DNA of 64,000 nucleotides from Rhodopirellula bahusiensis (GTDB lineage Bacteria > Planctomycetota > Planctomycetia > Pirellulales > Pirellulaceae): positions 124,001 to 188,000 of the forward strand of contig NZ_NIZW01000002.1 of NCBI RefSeq assembly GCF_002727185.1, written 5' to 3'. The notes under the pieces are model-generated. The model saw only the letters and a program-made list of their open reading frames with translations. It ran no database searches and was not told the origin of the DNA. How positions within the stretch are numbered: position 1 is the first letter of the stretch; every line of letters begins with the position of its first letter. Made by a program: the position numbers and the translations under genes. Below are positions 1 through 9,265 of the stretch, piece after piece.

Positions 1-1656
1 GGTTATCTGATAAAGCCCAATCGCAAGATGACAGTCCAGTTGGTCGCTTATGACGACGTGGTTCAGTACATCTTGGACGGAAGGTTGGTCTATCAATTTC
101 GACAAGGCGACTCGGTCGGATTGGAAGACCGAGATTCTGAGGGCAAGATTGTTCAGCGGATGACGCAACTGGGGCCTGAAGGCGGCGTTGCTTATCGCGA
201 AGGTTTTTTCGGTTTCCGCATGGTCGGAACCCACCATGTCTATTCCAATTTTCGCGTGCACGAGTTGCTGCCGATCGAACCGGATGAGACGTCTGCCAGC
301 CGACCTGTCATTCGAGTCCATTCCATTGAAGGACTTCGGCGCGCTGCGAAGGAGAGTGGACAGCAGATTGTGATGACGCCCGGTGAGTACTTCATCGCGG
401 ACCGCAAAGGGCTGAGGTTTTCCGGTTCCGACAATGACGTCGAGCTGACTGGCGTCAAACTGAACGTGCCAATTGAGGTGGCATCGGGGCGAGACTTGTT
501 TCGACTCACGGGAAACGACATCACCATTCGTGGCGGTTTCATCGAAGACACGTACCCGGATGGTTCAACGGAAGTGACCGATTTTGGAAGTTACAACCAA
601 GGTCGCAAGTATGGGAAAATGAATGAGATGGAGATCACCGGCGACAACAATCGGGTGATCGGGATGAAGATGATCATTCGCGGGTCGTACCCGTATGGAT
701 ACGGCAACATGTTCGGCATCGGTGGCGGCAGTGTGCTTCGGCTGAGGAAACACTGCGGCATTCAAATCACGGGAAACGATGCCGTGATCGACGGTTGCCA
801 GATCAAGATGGAAGCCTTTGGCCACGCGATTTTTGTGCAAGGTGGCAATCGCACGACGGTCCGAAATACGATCGTCGAGGGCACGGTTCGGCGCAGCAAC
901 GATTGTTACGCTGAAACCGACGACGGTGATTTGGCCAATCGATTCAACTACAAATTGCAGTGGCCGGAAGACGTGCGTGGTTTGCCAATTCCCCGCGACC
1001 ACATGATCAACTGCACCGAAGACGGCATCCGTGCGTACAAGGGCGCCGGCGAGATGGTCGTGGACAATTGCGTGGTCAAGAAAGCACGTGGCGGAATTAA
1101 GCTTTACATGGCGAAGAATGCGACGGTCACCAATTGCGAAGTCCTCGACTGCGTCGTGCAGGGTTATTCATTGCCTCGGCGCGGTGTGATCCGAAACTGC
1201 TGCGGCAACGCAGCCTATGGTCCTCTGTTGTACGTGCACTCCGATTCTCACTCGGGTCAGCAAATTGATCTGGAGGTGCTGCCTGCTCCTCATTCACTCG
1301 GTGATCACCCCTTGGCGGCGATTAAAGGCAAGGGGCATGACATCCGGCTGTGGCAACGTTCGCCTGCGGAAGAAACGCTGCGTCCGATCATCATTGGCTA
1401 CGCTTTGAGGTTTGATTTCTTGAGCGTTGACTTTCCAGATGTTCCAAAGGGGCATGAGACGCTCTTTGAAACACACGCCCCGAAGACCTATCGAGCCTCT
1501 GACATCACGCTCACCAACGACACACAGCACCCCGTTGTGCTGGCTGAACTGTCGAGCGGCAATCACGTCAGCAGTCTGGGCTCCGTGACGGATCTTGGCA
1601 TCGACAATGAACTGGAATCAATTACCCACACCGACAACGTAAAGGACACACCATGA
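1..1656 (+). CDS. Right-handed beta-helix repeat protein (5' end cut by window edge)
   Basis: The frame is open from base 1, so the gene probably starts before the window; the first internal ATG is at 28. The first ~85 visible residues (motif YILDGRLVYQF, then FGFRMVGTHHVYSNFRVHELLP-like strands) resemble the C-terminal half of a concanavalin-type (DUF6250-like) sugar-binding module. Residues ~95-440 show the short-strand, Asn/Gly-rich pattern of a right-handed parallel beta-helix (GNDITIRGG, VDNCVVKKARGG, ATVTNCEVLDCV), the fold of pectate-lyase-type enzymes. The stop overlaps the next gene's start (ATGA), so the two are translationally coupled. Inferred role: extracellular polysaccharide lyase or hydrolase. 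The substrate and catalytic residues cannot be read from the sequence; family-level confidence only. Confidence 0.75.
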   Translation, partial: GYLIKPNRKMTVQLVAYDDVVQYILDGRLVYQFRQGDSVGLEDRDSEGKIVQRMTQLGPEGGVAYREGFFGFRMVGTHHVYSNFRVHELLPIEPDETSASRPVIRVHSIEGLRRAAKESGQQIVMTPGEYFIADRKGLRFSGSDNDVELTGVKLNVPIEVASGRDLFRLTGNDITIRGGFIEDTYPDGSTEVTDFGSYNQGRKYGKMNEMEITGDNNRVIGMKMIIRGSYPYGYGNMFGIGGGSVLRLRKHCGIQITGNDAVIDGCQIKMEAFGHAIFVQGGNRTTVRNTIVEGTVRRSNDCYAETDDGDLANRFNYKLQWPEDVRGLPIPRDHMINCTEDGIRAYKGAGEMVVDNCVVKKARGGIKLYMAKNATVTNCEVLDCVVQGYSLPRRGVIRNCCGNAAYGPLLYVHSDSHSGQQIDLEVLPAPHSLGDHPLAAIKGKGHDIRLWQRSPAEETLRPIIIGYALRFDFLSVDFPDVPKGHETLFETHAPKTYRASDITLTNDTQHPVVLAELSSGNHVSSLGSVTDLGIDNELESITHTDNVKDTP

Positions 1657-3179
1657 AATCACGACGATCGTTGAACGCCCTTTTGCCCTCATTGCTGCTT
1701 GGCATGGTCTGTTGTCCGAATCTCGCAGTGTCCGATGAGACCTGGCGGATTGAAACGCAGGAAGAGTGGACGTCGGGCTTGGAATCGAGTTCTGAACTCA
1801 AGCTGAAGGATGGCCAAGCTGTTCCGACGGCCAAGCTCGCGACTTTGATGAGTGAGCTGAAAACGTTTCCGATGAAGCGGTCGGCCAAGTCCATCGTTGT
1901 GACTCAGTCGGCTGATTGGTTGAACTGGGAACCAGCGGGAAACCTCGGACCAGTCAATCTGGGTGACGCGCCGGTGATGTTGAGTCTCGGACCAGACAAT
2001 TACTGGATGTTTGGTCGATATGGAAGTGGGCGAAACCGCAAAGACCGATCCAAACAAGCTCCGTTTCAGCCGGAGCCCGCCACGTTGGACGGATTCGAGA
2101 TGCCGCTGAAGACGACTCCGTTTGCCAATCAATACGACGCACCCGGCGGCTTGAAAAAACGCCTCGGTGGCTATCACGCTTGGCAGAGTCGTGACATGGT
2201 CAACTGGGTGCACCATGGCCCGATCACGGAAAGCTTTGCCAAGTGGATGACCACCGCAGAATTCGCGGACGGCAAGGCGTACTTTTACTACGATTTTCCC
2301 AACGACCAAGACCCGCATGTGTACGTGGACAGTGATCTGTTCGACGGCGTGCCGGGCGAGAACAAGAGCATGGCCTACGACGACCCAACGCACGGATCGG
2401 ATTGTGCGATCATCCGTGATTTGGACGGTCAGTTTCATTTGATCTTGGAAGATTGGAGTCCCATCAACGCGCAGACGCACGCGTGGGATTCGCCTTTGGC
2501 TGTGCACGCTGTCAGTCCCGATGGGCTGCAGGATTTCAAAGCGTTGTCGCCACCGATCGATGAACGCACCAAGCCAACCGGTGAGATCGGAACGTATAAG
2601 CACCCGCACTGGTTGAAGGAAAACCCCGAGCGATTCAAGACTAACATCGCGAAGTATGAAATTCACAAGCCAGAACAAAACGCGTACGGCGACTGGGCAG
2701 CGATCTCGATCGGCGTCCAGTACTACTTGTTCTGCGACTACGATCCAGCGGACAGCAAGTCGATGAGCGTCGGTTGGTTCACTTCCAAAAGCATCGATGA
2801 ACCGTTCACTTGGTGCGGCAACATTGGCAAGGGCCATCCTGATCCGGACATCATGTTTGCCGAGGGCAAGTTCTATCTCGCGACGCAGCAGGCAATGGAC
2901 TTTGTCAGCGATGGACCTTGGGTGGACGGAGTGCAAATTCGAGTCGGCGTGGATGTTGACCAAGATCAGTCGATTGATCAGTGGACCGAGTGGACCACCA
3001 TCAAAGAAAGCTACGACCATGTGCCAGGCTTCGCCAAACAAGTCTCGCGAACGCCCGCTGAGCTGGATTTGTCCAAGTTGCCCGAAGGGTTCGGCTACCA
3101 GTTTGAGATCAAGTTGGAAGACACCACCGAGAACGATTCGAAACCCGTGCTGGACTCAGTGGAATTGATGTTCGACTGA
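1653..3179 (+). CDS. Secreted GH43-like five-bladed beta-propeller protein
   Basis: 508 residues with an N-terminal signal peptide (about residues 1-27, ending near LAVSDE). The body has repeated blade-like segments with Trp/Asp-rich strands: WMFGRYG, GGYHAWQSRDMVNWVHHGP, ADGKAYFYYDFPND, QYYLFCDYDPADSKSMSVGW and GHPDPDIMFAEGKFYLAT. This pattern is typical of the glycoside hydrolase 43/62/32 propeller superfamily, where short 'SRDMVNW' and 'DPD' motifs recur. The C-terminal ~90 residues look like a beta-sandwich appendage. Start overlaps the preceding stop by 4 nt. Probably a periplasmic or extracellular glycosidase acting on the same polysaccharide as the upstream beta-helix protein. Specificity is unknown; a non-catalytic propeller is possible. 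Confidence 0.65.
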   Translation: MKSRRSLNALLPSLLLGMVCCPNLAVSDETWRIETQEEWTSGLESSSELKLKDGQAVPTAKLATLMSELKTFPMKRSAKSIVVTQSADWLNWEPAGNLGPVNLGDAPVMLSLGPDNYWMFGRYGSGRNRKDRSKQAPFQPEPATLDGFEMPLKTTPFANQYDAPGGLKKRLGGYHAWQSRDMVNWVHHGPITESFAKWMTTAEFADGKAYFYYDFPNDQDPHVYVDSDLFDGVPGENKSMAYDDPTHGSDCAIIRDLDGQFHLILEDWSPINAQTHAWDSPLAVHAVSPDGLQDFKALSPPIDERTKPTGEIGTYKHPHWLKENPERFKTNIAKYEIHKPEQNAYGDWAAISIGVQYYLFCDYDPADSKSMSVGWFTSKSIDEPFTWCGNIGKGHPDPDIMFAEGKFYLATQQAMDFVSDGPWVDGVQIRVGVDVDQDQSIDQWTEWTTIKESYDHVPGFAKQVSRTPAELDLSKLPEGFGYQFEIKLEDTTENDSKPVLDSVELMFD

Positions 3180-3185
3180 GTTGGA

Positions 3186-3255
3186 GGCTGGTTTAGCGAG
3201 TCACCGTTCGACCTCCCCTCGCTTCGCTCGACCCTCCTGCCAGGAGGGTGAATTG
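3186..3255 (+). repeat. DUF559-associated palindromic repeat, copy 1 (direct)
   Basis: 70-bp unit matching copy 3 (3885-3954) at 68 of 70 positions. It contains a 19-bp near-perfect palindrome at 3231-3249 (arms ACCCTCCTG / CAGGAGGGT) preceded by CGCTTCGCTCGA. It starts 7 bp after the upstream stop codon. Confidence 0.85.
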
Positions 3256-3331
3256 AGGAAGTGTTCGAACGCTTCCGTCCGAATCACGCTAGAATGTCGG
3301 CACCCAACTTCACTTCACCGGCCAAAAAACT

Positions 3332-3372
3332 TCACCCTCCCTCTGGGAGGGTCGAGCGAAGCGAGGGGAGGG
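3332..3372 (-). repeat. DUF559-associated palindromic repeat, copy 2 (inverted, short)
   Basis: 41 bp that, read on the minus strand, match the core of copies 1 and 3 (CTCGCTTCGCTCGACCCTCC followed by the palindrome), with a variant loop (CAGAGGG in place of TGCCAGG). It ends 23 bp before the DUF559 start codon, so it may carry or modulate that gene's promoter. Confidence 0.8.
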
Positions 3373-3395
3373 AACGCGCACGGAGCCATTCCTGA

Positions 3396-3800
3396 ATGTC
3401 CCACGACCACGCAAGCAATCGCCGCAAGAACAGCACTCGATCCGAAGGCTTGCTGTGGTCCATTCTTCGCGGGCAACAAGTTTGCGGACTCAAGTTTCGT
3501 CGCGAACATTCCATTGCACCTTGGATCGTTGACTTTGCGTGCCTCGCGAAATCACTTGTCGTTGAGATTGATGGTGGCTACCACGATGCGACGATCGAGC
3601 GCGACATGCGTCGGCAGCGCGACTTGGAATCACGCGGGTGGCAGGTCTTGAGGTTCACGGATGAGGAAGTCGAAAACGATGCCGAAGCTGTTGCTCGTGC
3701 GATCGTCGCAGCGATAGGGATGGAGTATTCGTTTCAGCCGAGGTTGAAGACGGGCAGCGGAGCGCGGAATATTCACGCGAAGAAACCCAAACCGAAGTGA
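3396..3800 (+). CDS. DUF559 domain endonuclease (Vsr/PD-(D/E)XK-like)
   Basis: 134 residues, the usual size of stand-alone DUF559 proteins. The family motifs are present in order: SEGLLWSILR near residue 16, GLKFRREHSIAPWIVDFAC near 30-48, LVVEIDGGYHD near 54-64, RDMRRQRDLESRGWQVLRF near 69-87, then TDEEVEND. The Asp of VDF and the Glu/Asp of VEIDG form the expected PD-(D/E)XK metal site, so the enzyme looks intact. The family is related to very-short-patch-repair and restriction endonucleases; no host function is established. The Arg/Lys-rich C-terminus (about 25 residues) is probably disordered. Flanked by repeat copies on both sides, unlike any other gene in the window, with no neighbour in an operon. 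Confidence 0.85.
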   Translation: MSHDHASNRRKNSTRSEGLLWSILRGQQVCGLKFRREHSIAPWIVDFACLAKSLVVEIDGGYHDATIERDMRRQRDLESRGWQVLRFTDEEVENDAEAVARAIVAAIGMEYSFQPRLKTGSGARNIHAKKPKPK

Positions 3801-3884
3801 TCTTCAATTGAGAGGTTTGCTGGAAGGTTGGTGCAGGTGGCTGATTGGGAGAAGGAATTGGAAAGTTGAGAAGTTTGGGGTGGT

Positions 3885-3954
3885 GGCTGGTTTGGCGTGT
3901 CACCGTTCGACCTCCCCTCGCTTCGCTCGACCCTCCTGCCAGGAGGGTGAATTG
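3885..3954 (+). repeat. DUF559-associated palindromic repeat, copy 3 (direct)
   Basis: 70 bp, 68 of 70 identical to copy 1, same orientation, 84 bp after the DUF559 stop. The palindrome arms ACCCTCCTG / CAGGAGGGT are unchanged; the two differences lie in the first 16 bases. Confidence 0.85.
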
Positions 3955-4059
3955 GCTTTGGCGGATGCCCAAGCCTGGGACACTTCACGTTGCTATATTG
4001 CGGTGCAATAGGATTGGCGGCGGGCCGGCGGAATGTGCTTGGGCATGGTTGGAGAGAGG

Positions 4060-5535
4060 ATGAATATGGTGAAACGACTTCGTGTTCTCTTCAGCAAGTG
4101 GGCATTTGGTTTGCGAATCGGATCGTCACTCACAATCCTCGTTTGCTTTTTGGGGGCTAGCTCGAAGGTTTCGGCAGAGACCACTGGCAGCATTCAACCG
4201 CCGCATATCGTGCACATCATTGCGGATGACTTGGGGTGGAATGATGTTGCTTTTCATGGCAGTGATATTCGCACGCCCAACATCGATCGGTTGGCCCGTG
4301 AGTCGGTGGTGCTCGATCGGTTTTATGTGACCCCCATTTGTTCGCCGACTCGTGCGGGAGTGCTGACCGGTTTGTACCCGTTTCGTTTTGGCATTTGGGG
4401 CGGTGTGGTCTCGCCGACCAAGCGACACGGGCTGCCACCTGAAACACGAACGACGCCGGAATTTCTGGCGGAACTGGGGTATCAACATCGAGCGATGTTC
4501 GGCAAGTGGCACCTGGGGCTCGCGTCGACAATGTTTCATCCACTGCGTCATGGGATGACTCAGTTCTATGGTCACTACAACGGAGCGATTGATTACTTCA
4601 GTCGAAAACGCTTTGGTGAGTTGGATTGGCATCGCGATTACGCCAGCATTCACGAGAATGGGTATTCAACGGATTTGATCGGCAACGCGGTGGTGGACTT
4701 CATCGACCGAAACGCGGGAGGCGATCCGCTGTATGCCTACGTCGCGTTCAATGCGCCGCATTCTCCGCTGCAAGCGAAACGCTCCGACCTCGTCGAATAT
4801 GGTTTTGACCCAGACGGCGATCTGGCTCCCAACACCGATCGCAAAATCGCGAGGCGTGAGAATGCATTGAACTACGGCGAGCGTGGCAAGGGCAACACGA
4901 TCCGGCAGACATTTTCCGCGATGACTACCGCGATGGATCAGCAGGTCGGACGTATCCTGGAAGCCATCGATCGCAACGGAATGCGTGAAAACACGCTCGT
5001 GGTTTTTCACAGTGACAACGGCGCGGATCCCAAACATGGAGGAAGCAATACGCCTCTTCGCGGGAAGAAATTCAGTACGTGGGAAGGTGGTGTCCGCGTG
5101 ATGGCAACCATCCGTTGGCCTCGCGAGTTGCCCTCGGGAGTCACGTTCAATTCCGTTGCGAGCTATGTCGATCTGATGCCAACGATGATCGCTGCAGCGG
5201 GTGGGGCTTCACCGACGGAGACAGACGGCGTGAACCTGCTGCCGTATTTGTCCGGACAAGCTTCGCCGCCAGAGCGAACGATTTTGCTGGGGGAGGCCAC
5301 GGTGGTTTCCGATCGTTGGAAGTTGAAGGATGGCGAGTTGTTCGATTTGAAAGACGATCCGAACGAAGCCTCTCCGATCGACGACCCCGATCCCAATGTG
5401 TTGAGTGGTCTCAGCGAATCATTGAGGCGTTATTCGTCGATGGTCGGCCCTGCGGTGACGTCACGTTTGCCGGAGCCAGAAAGCTGGCCGCCCTCGGAGT
5501 GGAAGCTACCCGAGGAAGAATCGCCAATCCGCTGA
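4060..5535 (+). CDS. Sulfatase (formylglycine-dependent, exported)
   Basis: About 491 residues from the ATG at 4060, which follows a good ribosome site (GGAGAGAGG, 4051-4059); ATGs at 4033 and 4045 upstream and 4066 downstream are alternatives. A signal peptide with a hydrophobic run (SLTILVCFLGASSKVSA) precedes the mature enzyme. Family S1 features: IIADDLGWNDV metal ligands, the formylglycine motif CSPTRAGVLTG with Cys94 as the residue oxidised by the maturase (C-x-P-x-R satisfied, with Thr rather than Ser), KWHLG, and HSDNGADP metal ligands. It would remove sulfate esters from sulfated marine polysaccharides in the periplasm. It lies downstream of the repeat-bounded DUF559 gene, and 80 bp before a second sulfatase frame. 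Substrate is not deducible. Confidence 0.92.
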   Translation: MNMVKRLRVLFSKWAFGLRIGSSLTILVCFLGASSKVSAETTGSIQPPHIVHIIADDLGWNDVAFHGSDIRTPNIDRLARESVVLDRFYVTPICSPTRAGVLTGLYPFRFGIWGGVVSPTKRHGLPPETRTTPEFLAELGYQHRAMFGKWHLGLASTMFHPLRHGMTQFYGHYNGAIDYFSRKRFGELDWHRDYASIHENGYSTDLIGNAVVDFIDRNAGGDPLYAYVAFNAPHSPLQAKRSDLVEYGFDPDGDLAPNTDRKIARRENALNYGERGKGNTIRQTFSAMTTAMDQQVGRILEAIDRNGMRENTLVVFHSDNGADPKHGGSNTPLRGKKFSTWEGGVRVMATIRWPRELPSGVTFNSVASYVDLMPTMIAAAGGASPTETDGVNLLPYLSGQASPPERTILLGEATVVSDRWKLKDGELFDLKDDPNEASPIDDPDPNVLSGLSESLRRYSSMVGPAVTSRLPEPESWPPSEWKLPEEESPIR

Positions 5536-5716
5536 CGCGTGTTCGTGTTAACGGGGGAGGAATGTCCCATCGCGATGTTTGGTGGGATCTCCAGCGAACT
5601 CGATTTGACGGGCGAATTTGCAGCGGAGACACTGGGGGCTGGGCGGAAGAGCGTCGCCGATTGCGTTGCGACGCGTTGTGAGAGTCACGAAATCTTTTTA
5701 CACCTTGAAGTACAAC

Positions 5717-7252
5717 ATGAATTTTGCAGTCTCGAAGTCGTCCAAAACTTTGCTCGCGTGGACGATGCTGTTTGTCTGTTTCGCTGGTTTCAGCGGTTCG
5801 GTCATGTCCAACGCCTTTGCCGTCGAGTCAGCCACTGATCCAGGTTCGGCGACCGCCCGTCCGAACATTGTTCTGATCGTTGCGGACGATTTGGGTTACA
5901 GCGAACTGGGGTGTTATGGGCAAGCGAAGATTCGAACGCCTCGTTTGGATCAGCTAGCGGCGGAAGGAATCAAACTCACCAATTTCTATTCTGGGAATGC
6001 GGTTTGCGCACCAAGTCGTTGCTGCTTGATGACTGGCAAGCATCCCGGCCACGCGCACGTTCGCGACAACGGGGATCCTAAGATCGATCCAGCGATTCGC
6101 GAAAAATTGGAACTGGAATATCCCGGGCAGTACCCTTTGCCTGTTGAAGAGATCACGATCGCGGAGCATCTGAAGTCGGTTGGCTATCGGACGGGGGCGT
6201 TCGGCAAATGGGGACTGGGTCACTTCGGAACGACGGGTGACCCAAACGATCAAGGATTTGATTTGTTCTATGGTTTCAACTGCCAACGTCACGCGCACAA
6301 TCACTATCCAAAATTTCTGTGGCGAAACCGAGTCAAGGAAGTTCAGCCAGGCAACGATCGAACGTTGCACGGCGAAACTTATTCGCAAGATCAATTTGTG
6401 AACGAGGCCTGTGACTTCATTCGTCGAAGCGTTGCGGAGGACAAGACGCAGCCGTTCTTTGCCTATCTGCCTTTCGCGGTGCCTCACCTTTCGATTCAGG
6501 TGCCCGAAGACGAAGTCGACGAATACGAAGGTGTGATCGAAGAAGCCGAGTACGAGCATCGCGGTTATCTCAAACACCCACGTCCGCGAGCCGGCTACGC
6601 AGCGATGGTGACTCGAATGGACGAAGGGGTTGGGCAAGTCGTCGACTTGATCGATTCTTTGGGGCTGGGTGAGAACACGTTGATCCTGTTCACGTCCGAC
6701 AATGGTCCGACGTACAACCGTTTGGGCGGATCTGACAGCGATTACTTCGAATCGGCCAAGGGAATGAAAGGCCTGAAGGGGCAGCTCGACGAAGGTGGTA
6801 TTCGTGTGCCGATGATCGCTCGTCAAACAGGAGTCGTTCCGGCTGGTCGGACGTCGGATTGGATCGGCGCGTGGTGGGATTTTTTGCCAACGCTGACGGA
6901 CGCCGCTGGTGTGAAGGTCGACGCGAGCACGACGGACGGTGTCTCGTTTCTGCCATTGCTTCATGGCGAGAGCCAGAAGGACCACGAGTTTCTGTATTGG
7001 GAATCGCCGGGTTACAGCGGCCAACAAGCGATTCGAATGGGCGATTGGAAAGCGATCCGAAAGGGTTTGTCACGTCGTCCCAAAAAGGGCGTGACAGAGC
7101 CACCGGCGTTTGCCCTGTATGACTTGTCGAAGGATTTAGCGGAGTCGACTGACGTGAGTCAATCGCACCCAGACGTGATGGCCAAGATCCAGGCGATCGC
7201 GAAACAGCAGCATGTTCCCAGCGAACACTTTCCTCTCAGGGCGATCGACTGA
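5717..7252 (+). CDS. Sulfatase (formylglycine-dependent, exported)
   Basis: About 511 residues from the ATG at 5717, chosen because the signal peptide ([18 protein letters not shown]) begins right after it; the frame is open further upstream to 5618 but that stretch is not signal-like. S1 sulfatase motifs: [19 protein letters not shown], the canonical CAPSR formylglycine site at Cys97, [17 protein letters not shown]. It is a different subfamily from the sulfatase upstream (CAPSR against CSPTR), suggesting two distinct sulfate positions are attacked. Its stop codon shares a base with the start of the VWA-protein gene (TGATG), implying translational coupling. Confidence 0.92.
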   Translation: MNFAVSKSSKTLLAWTMLFVCFAGFSGSVMSNAFAVESATDPGSATARPNIVLIVADDLGYSELGCYGQAKIRTPRLDQLAAEGIKLTNFYSGNAVCAPSRCCLMTGKHPGHAHVRDNGDPKIDPAIREKLELEYPGQYPLPVEEITIAEHLKSVGYRTGAFGKWGLGHFGTTGDPNDQGFDLFYGFNCQRHAHNHYPKFLWRNRVKEVQPGNDRTLHGETYSQDQFVNEACDFIRRSVAEDKTQPFFAYLPFAVPHLSIQVPEDEVDEYEGVIEEAEYEHRGYLKHPRPRAGYAAMVTRMDEGVGQVVDLIDSLGLGENTLILFTSDNGPTYNRLGGSDSDYFESAKGMKGLKGQLDEGGIRVPMIARQTGVVPAGRTSDWIGAWWDFLPTLTDAAGVKVDASTTDGVSFLPLLHGESQKDHEFLYWESPGYSGQQAIRMGDWKAIRKGLSRRPKKGVTEPPAFALYDLSKDLAESTDVSQSHPDVMAKIQAIAKQQHVPSEHFPLRAID

Positions 7253-9255
7253 TGCGAAACACGTTGGCAGAGATTCGACAGCATTTGAAAGATCATCCTT
7301 GGTTGGTATCGATGATCTTTCATACCGCCGCCTTGCTGGTGATGGGACTGTGGGTCTTTCCCGACTGGATGGACAGGCAAGGACAAGTGATCACTGCGAG
7401 TTTTACTGACTTGGGTGATCAGGAGTCGACGTTCTCGTTGATGCCGATCGCTTCGATCGAAATGCCCGACATGGGCGAACTCGATTTCGAGGACGAACCC
7501 GTTGAGACTTCGACGACATCGGAGATGACGGAAGTGGATCTTCCTGAATTGATGCCGTCCTTGGAAGGATTGCAAGCGTCTTCGGTCGAGCTGCTCCGCC
7601 CGACTCCCGAGACTCGGTTGGCTTCGATCCGGAAGATGATGACCGAAGTCGGCGGCAGCGAGACGACGGAGCGGACTGAATCAACGGTAGAGCAAATCGG
7701 TGCCGCGGATGGAATCGAGTCCGCAACGCAGTCGGTCGAGAACGCGATCCGTGGCGAACTGAAGCAGGGCGACACATTGGTCGTGTGGTTGCTCGATGCT
7801 TCCATCAGTTTGCAACTCAACCGAGACCGAATGGCACGACGGATTCGCGAATTTTATGAAGAGATCGGCGCGTTGTCTCGGCCCGATACTTCGGACGGAA
7901 TTGATCGGCATCGGTTGTTCAGCAGTGTGGTCGCGTTCGGGCGAGGCATCAACGAGGTCTCTCGTCCGTCACTGGTTGGCGTCAATGCAATCGATGCGAT
8001 GACTCGAGTGCCGGTCGACACCAGCGGAGTCGAGAACACGATGTCCGCGGTGGACCATGTGCTCAATCACTATCGGTACAAGACGAAGCGCAAAGAACGA
8101 TTGATGATCGTGTTGTTGACGGACGAATCCGGCGATGACGTGGAGAAGCTGGAATACACGATCGCGAATTGCCGCGAAGCCAAGGCGGTGGTTCACGTGC
8201 TGGGCCCCACCGCCGTGATGGGCATGCAAAAAGGATTGCAGCGATGGAAGTCCGACCAGCGGGGCGGTGCCGAGTACTTTTTGACCGTGGATCGAGGTCC
8301 TGAATCCGCGGTTCCGCAGCGGATTTTCTTGCCTTATTGGCACGAGGCGGATGTGCCGTTGAAGCTGGTCAAGATGCAATCCGTAACCGCGTTGCCTTGG
8401 TATGGGAGTGCCTATCGCGAGCGTGTGTTGTCTGGGTTTGGGCCTTACTCGCTGACTCGATTGGCGTTGCAAACGGGCGGCACTTACACGCTCTACGACG
8501 ACGGTGTCTCGGACCAATACGATGTGGAAAAGCTCAGGCGGTACATGCCCAGCTATCGGTCTGAGGGAGAGGTGCGTGTGTCCGTGCAAGACAGTTTGTT
8601 GCGATCTTTCGTCGTTCAGTCCGCTGATCTGACCATGCGAGAGAAGGAGCAATTCGCGGCACCTCGGACGCTGTTCATGGGAAAGCGATCGCCGATCAAT
8701 CCAATGCAATTCACGACGATGTACTTGACCCCATCTGCCTTTCGATCGCAGTTTGGCAGGCTGGTCAAACGCGAACGATCCAAGAGCGAGGATGCTTTGA
8801 AGTCGTTGGACGCGCTATTGTCAGAATCTAAAACGCACAATTGGCGAGCATTGTTGGAGGGTGAAAAATCCGAACGCTGGCGGGCCGCCTTCAGCCTGGC
8901 GAGGGGAAGATCGCTGGCGGCGATGGCACGCTATCACGAATACATCGCCGCTTGTGACTCAGCCGGTGAGCACATCCAAACCGATACGAACATGCTGATC
9001 TTCATGCCTTCGTATCACATGAACACGTCGCCCGGCGTGGCGCTCGCGGAGCAAGCCAGGCAAGTGCTCAACGAATGCGTCAACCAACACCGTGACACGC
9101 CATGGGCGGAGCTTGCGAATTGGGAATTGCAAAAGGAGTTCGGGATCGAGATCCAGGCTCGTTCGGTTCCAAAACCGACTCCGCGAATTGGCGTGCCTCG
9201 AATGCCGATGACTCGTTCTGGCGGCGGATCGGGGATGTCGGTCCCTTCGCTGTAG
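7252..9255 (+). CDS. Membrane-anchored von Willebrand factor A domain protein
   Basis: 667 residues. A single transmembrane helix near residues 19-37 (LVSMIFHTAALLVMGLWVF) anchors it with the bulk outside the cytoplasm. Residues ~45-150 are acidic and low-complexity. A VWA-like domain begins near 175: VVWLLDASISLQLNRDRM carries the DxSxS metal-site motif, and LMIVLLTDESGDDV the later Asp. The C-terminal ~200 residues are helical without a recognised family. It overlaps the sulfatase stop by one base and is the last gene of the block; it converges on the dehydratase gene with a 10-bp gap. Such proteins are abundant in planctomycetes, with unknown roles. Domain call is confident, function is not. 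Confidence 0.75.
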   Translation: MRNTLAEIRQHLKDHPWLVSMIFHTAALLVMGLWVFPDWMDRQGQVITASFTDLGDQESTFSLMPIASIEMPDMGELDFEDEPVETSTTSEMTEVDLPELMPSLEGLQASSVELLRPTPETRLASIRKMMTEVGGSETTERTESTVEQIGAADGIESATQSVENAIRGELKQGDTLVVWLLDASISLQLNRDRMARRIREFYEEIGALSRPDTSDGIDRHRLFSSVVAFGRGINEVSRPSLVGVNAIDAMTRVPVDTSGVENTMSAVDHVLNHYRYKTKRKERLMIVLLTDESGDDVEKLEYTIANCREAKAVVHVLGPTAVMGMQKGLQRWKSDQRGGAEYFLTVDRGPESAVPQRIFLPYWHEADVPLKLVKMQSVTALPWYGSAYRERVLSGFGPYSLTRLALQTGGTYTLYDDGVSDQYDVEKLRRYMPSYRSEGEVRVSVQDSLLRSFVVQSADLTMREKEQFAAPRTLFMGKRSPINPMQFTTMYLTPSAFRSQFGRLVKRERSKSEDALKSLDALLSESKTHNWRALLEGEKSERWRAAFSLARGRSLAAMARYHEYIAACDSAGEHIQTDTNMLIFMPSYHMNTSPGVALAEQARQVLNECVNQHRDTPWAELANWELQKEFGIEIQARSVPKPTPRIGVPRMPMTRSGGGSGMSVPSL

Positions 9256-9265
9256 TCGCATTCGA

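Larger units (their letters stand above)
3186..3954 (+). mobile_element. Candidate DUF559 nuclease cassette bounded by 70-bp direct repeats
   Basis: One DUF559 endonuclease gene (3396-3800) lies between two nearly identical 70-bp repeats in direct orientation, with a third shorter copy inverted just upstream of its start codon. The whole 769-bp block sits in a gap between carbohydrate genes on the same strand. The arrangement is seen directly; mobility is an inference by analogy with transposase genes flanked by their own palindromic repeats. No target-site duplication was recognised. Confidence 0.4.

Noticed and set aside
1689-3041. 450-residue antisense frame over the GH43-like gene
   Set aside because: A shadow of a real gene on the other strand with Arg/Val/His-rich composition and no motif.
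5954-7027. 357-residue antisense frame within the second sulfatase
   Set aside because: Shadow of the sulfatase; the sense frame has the complete S1 motifs.
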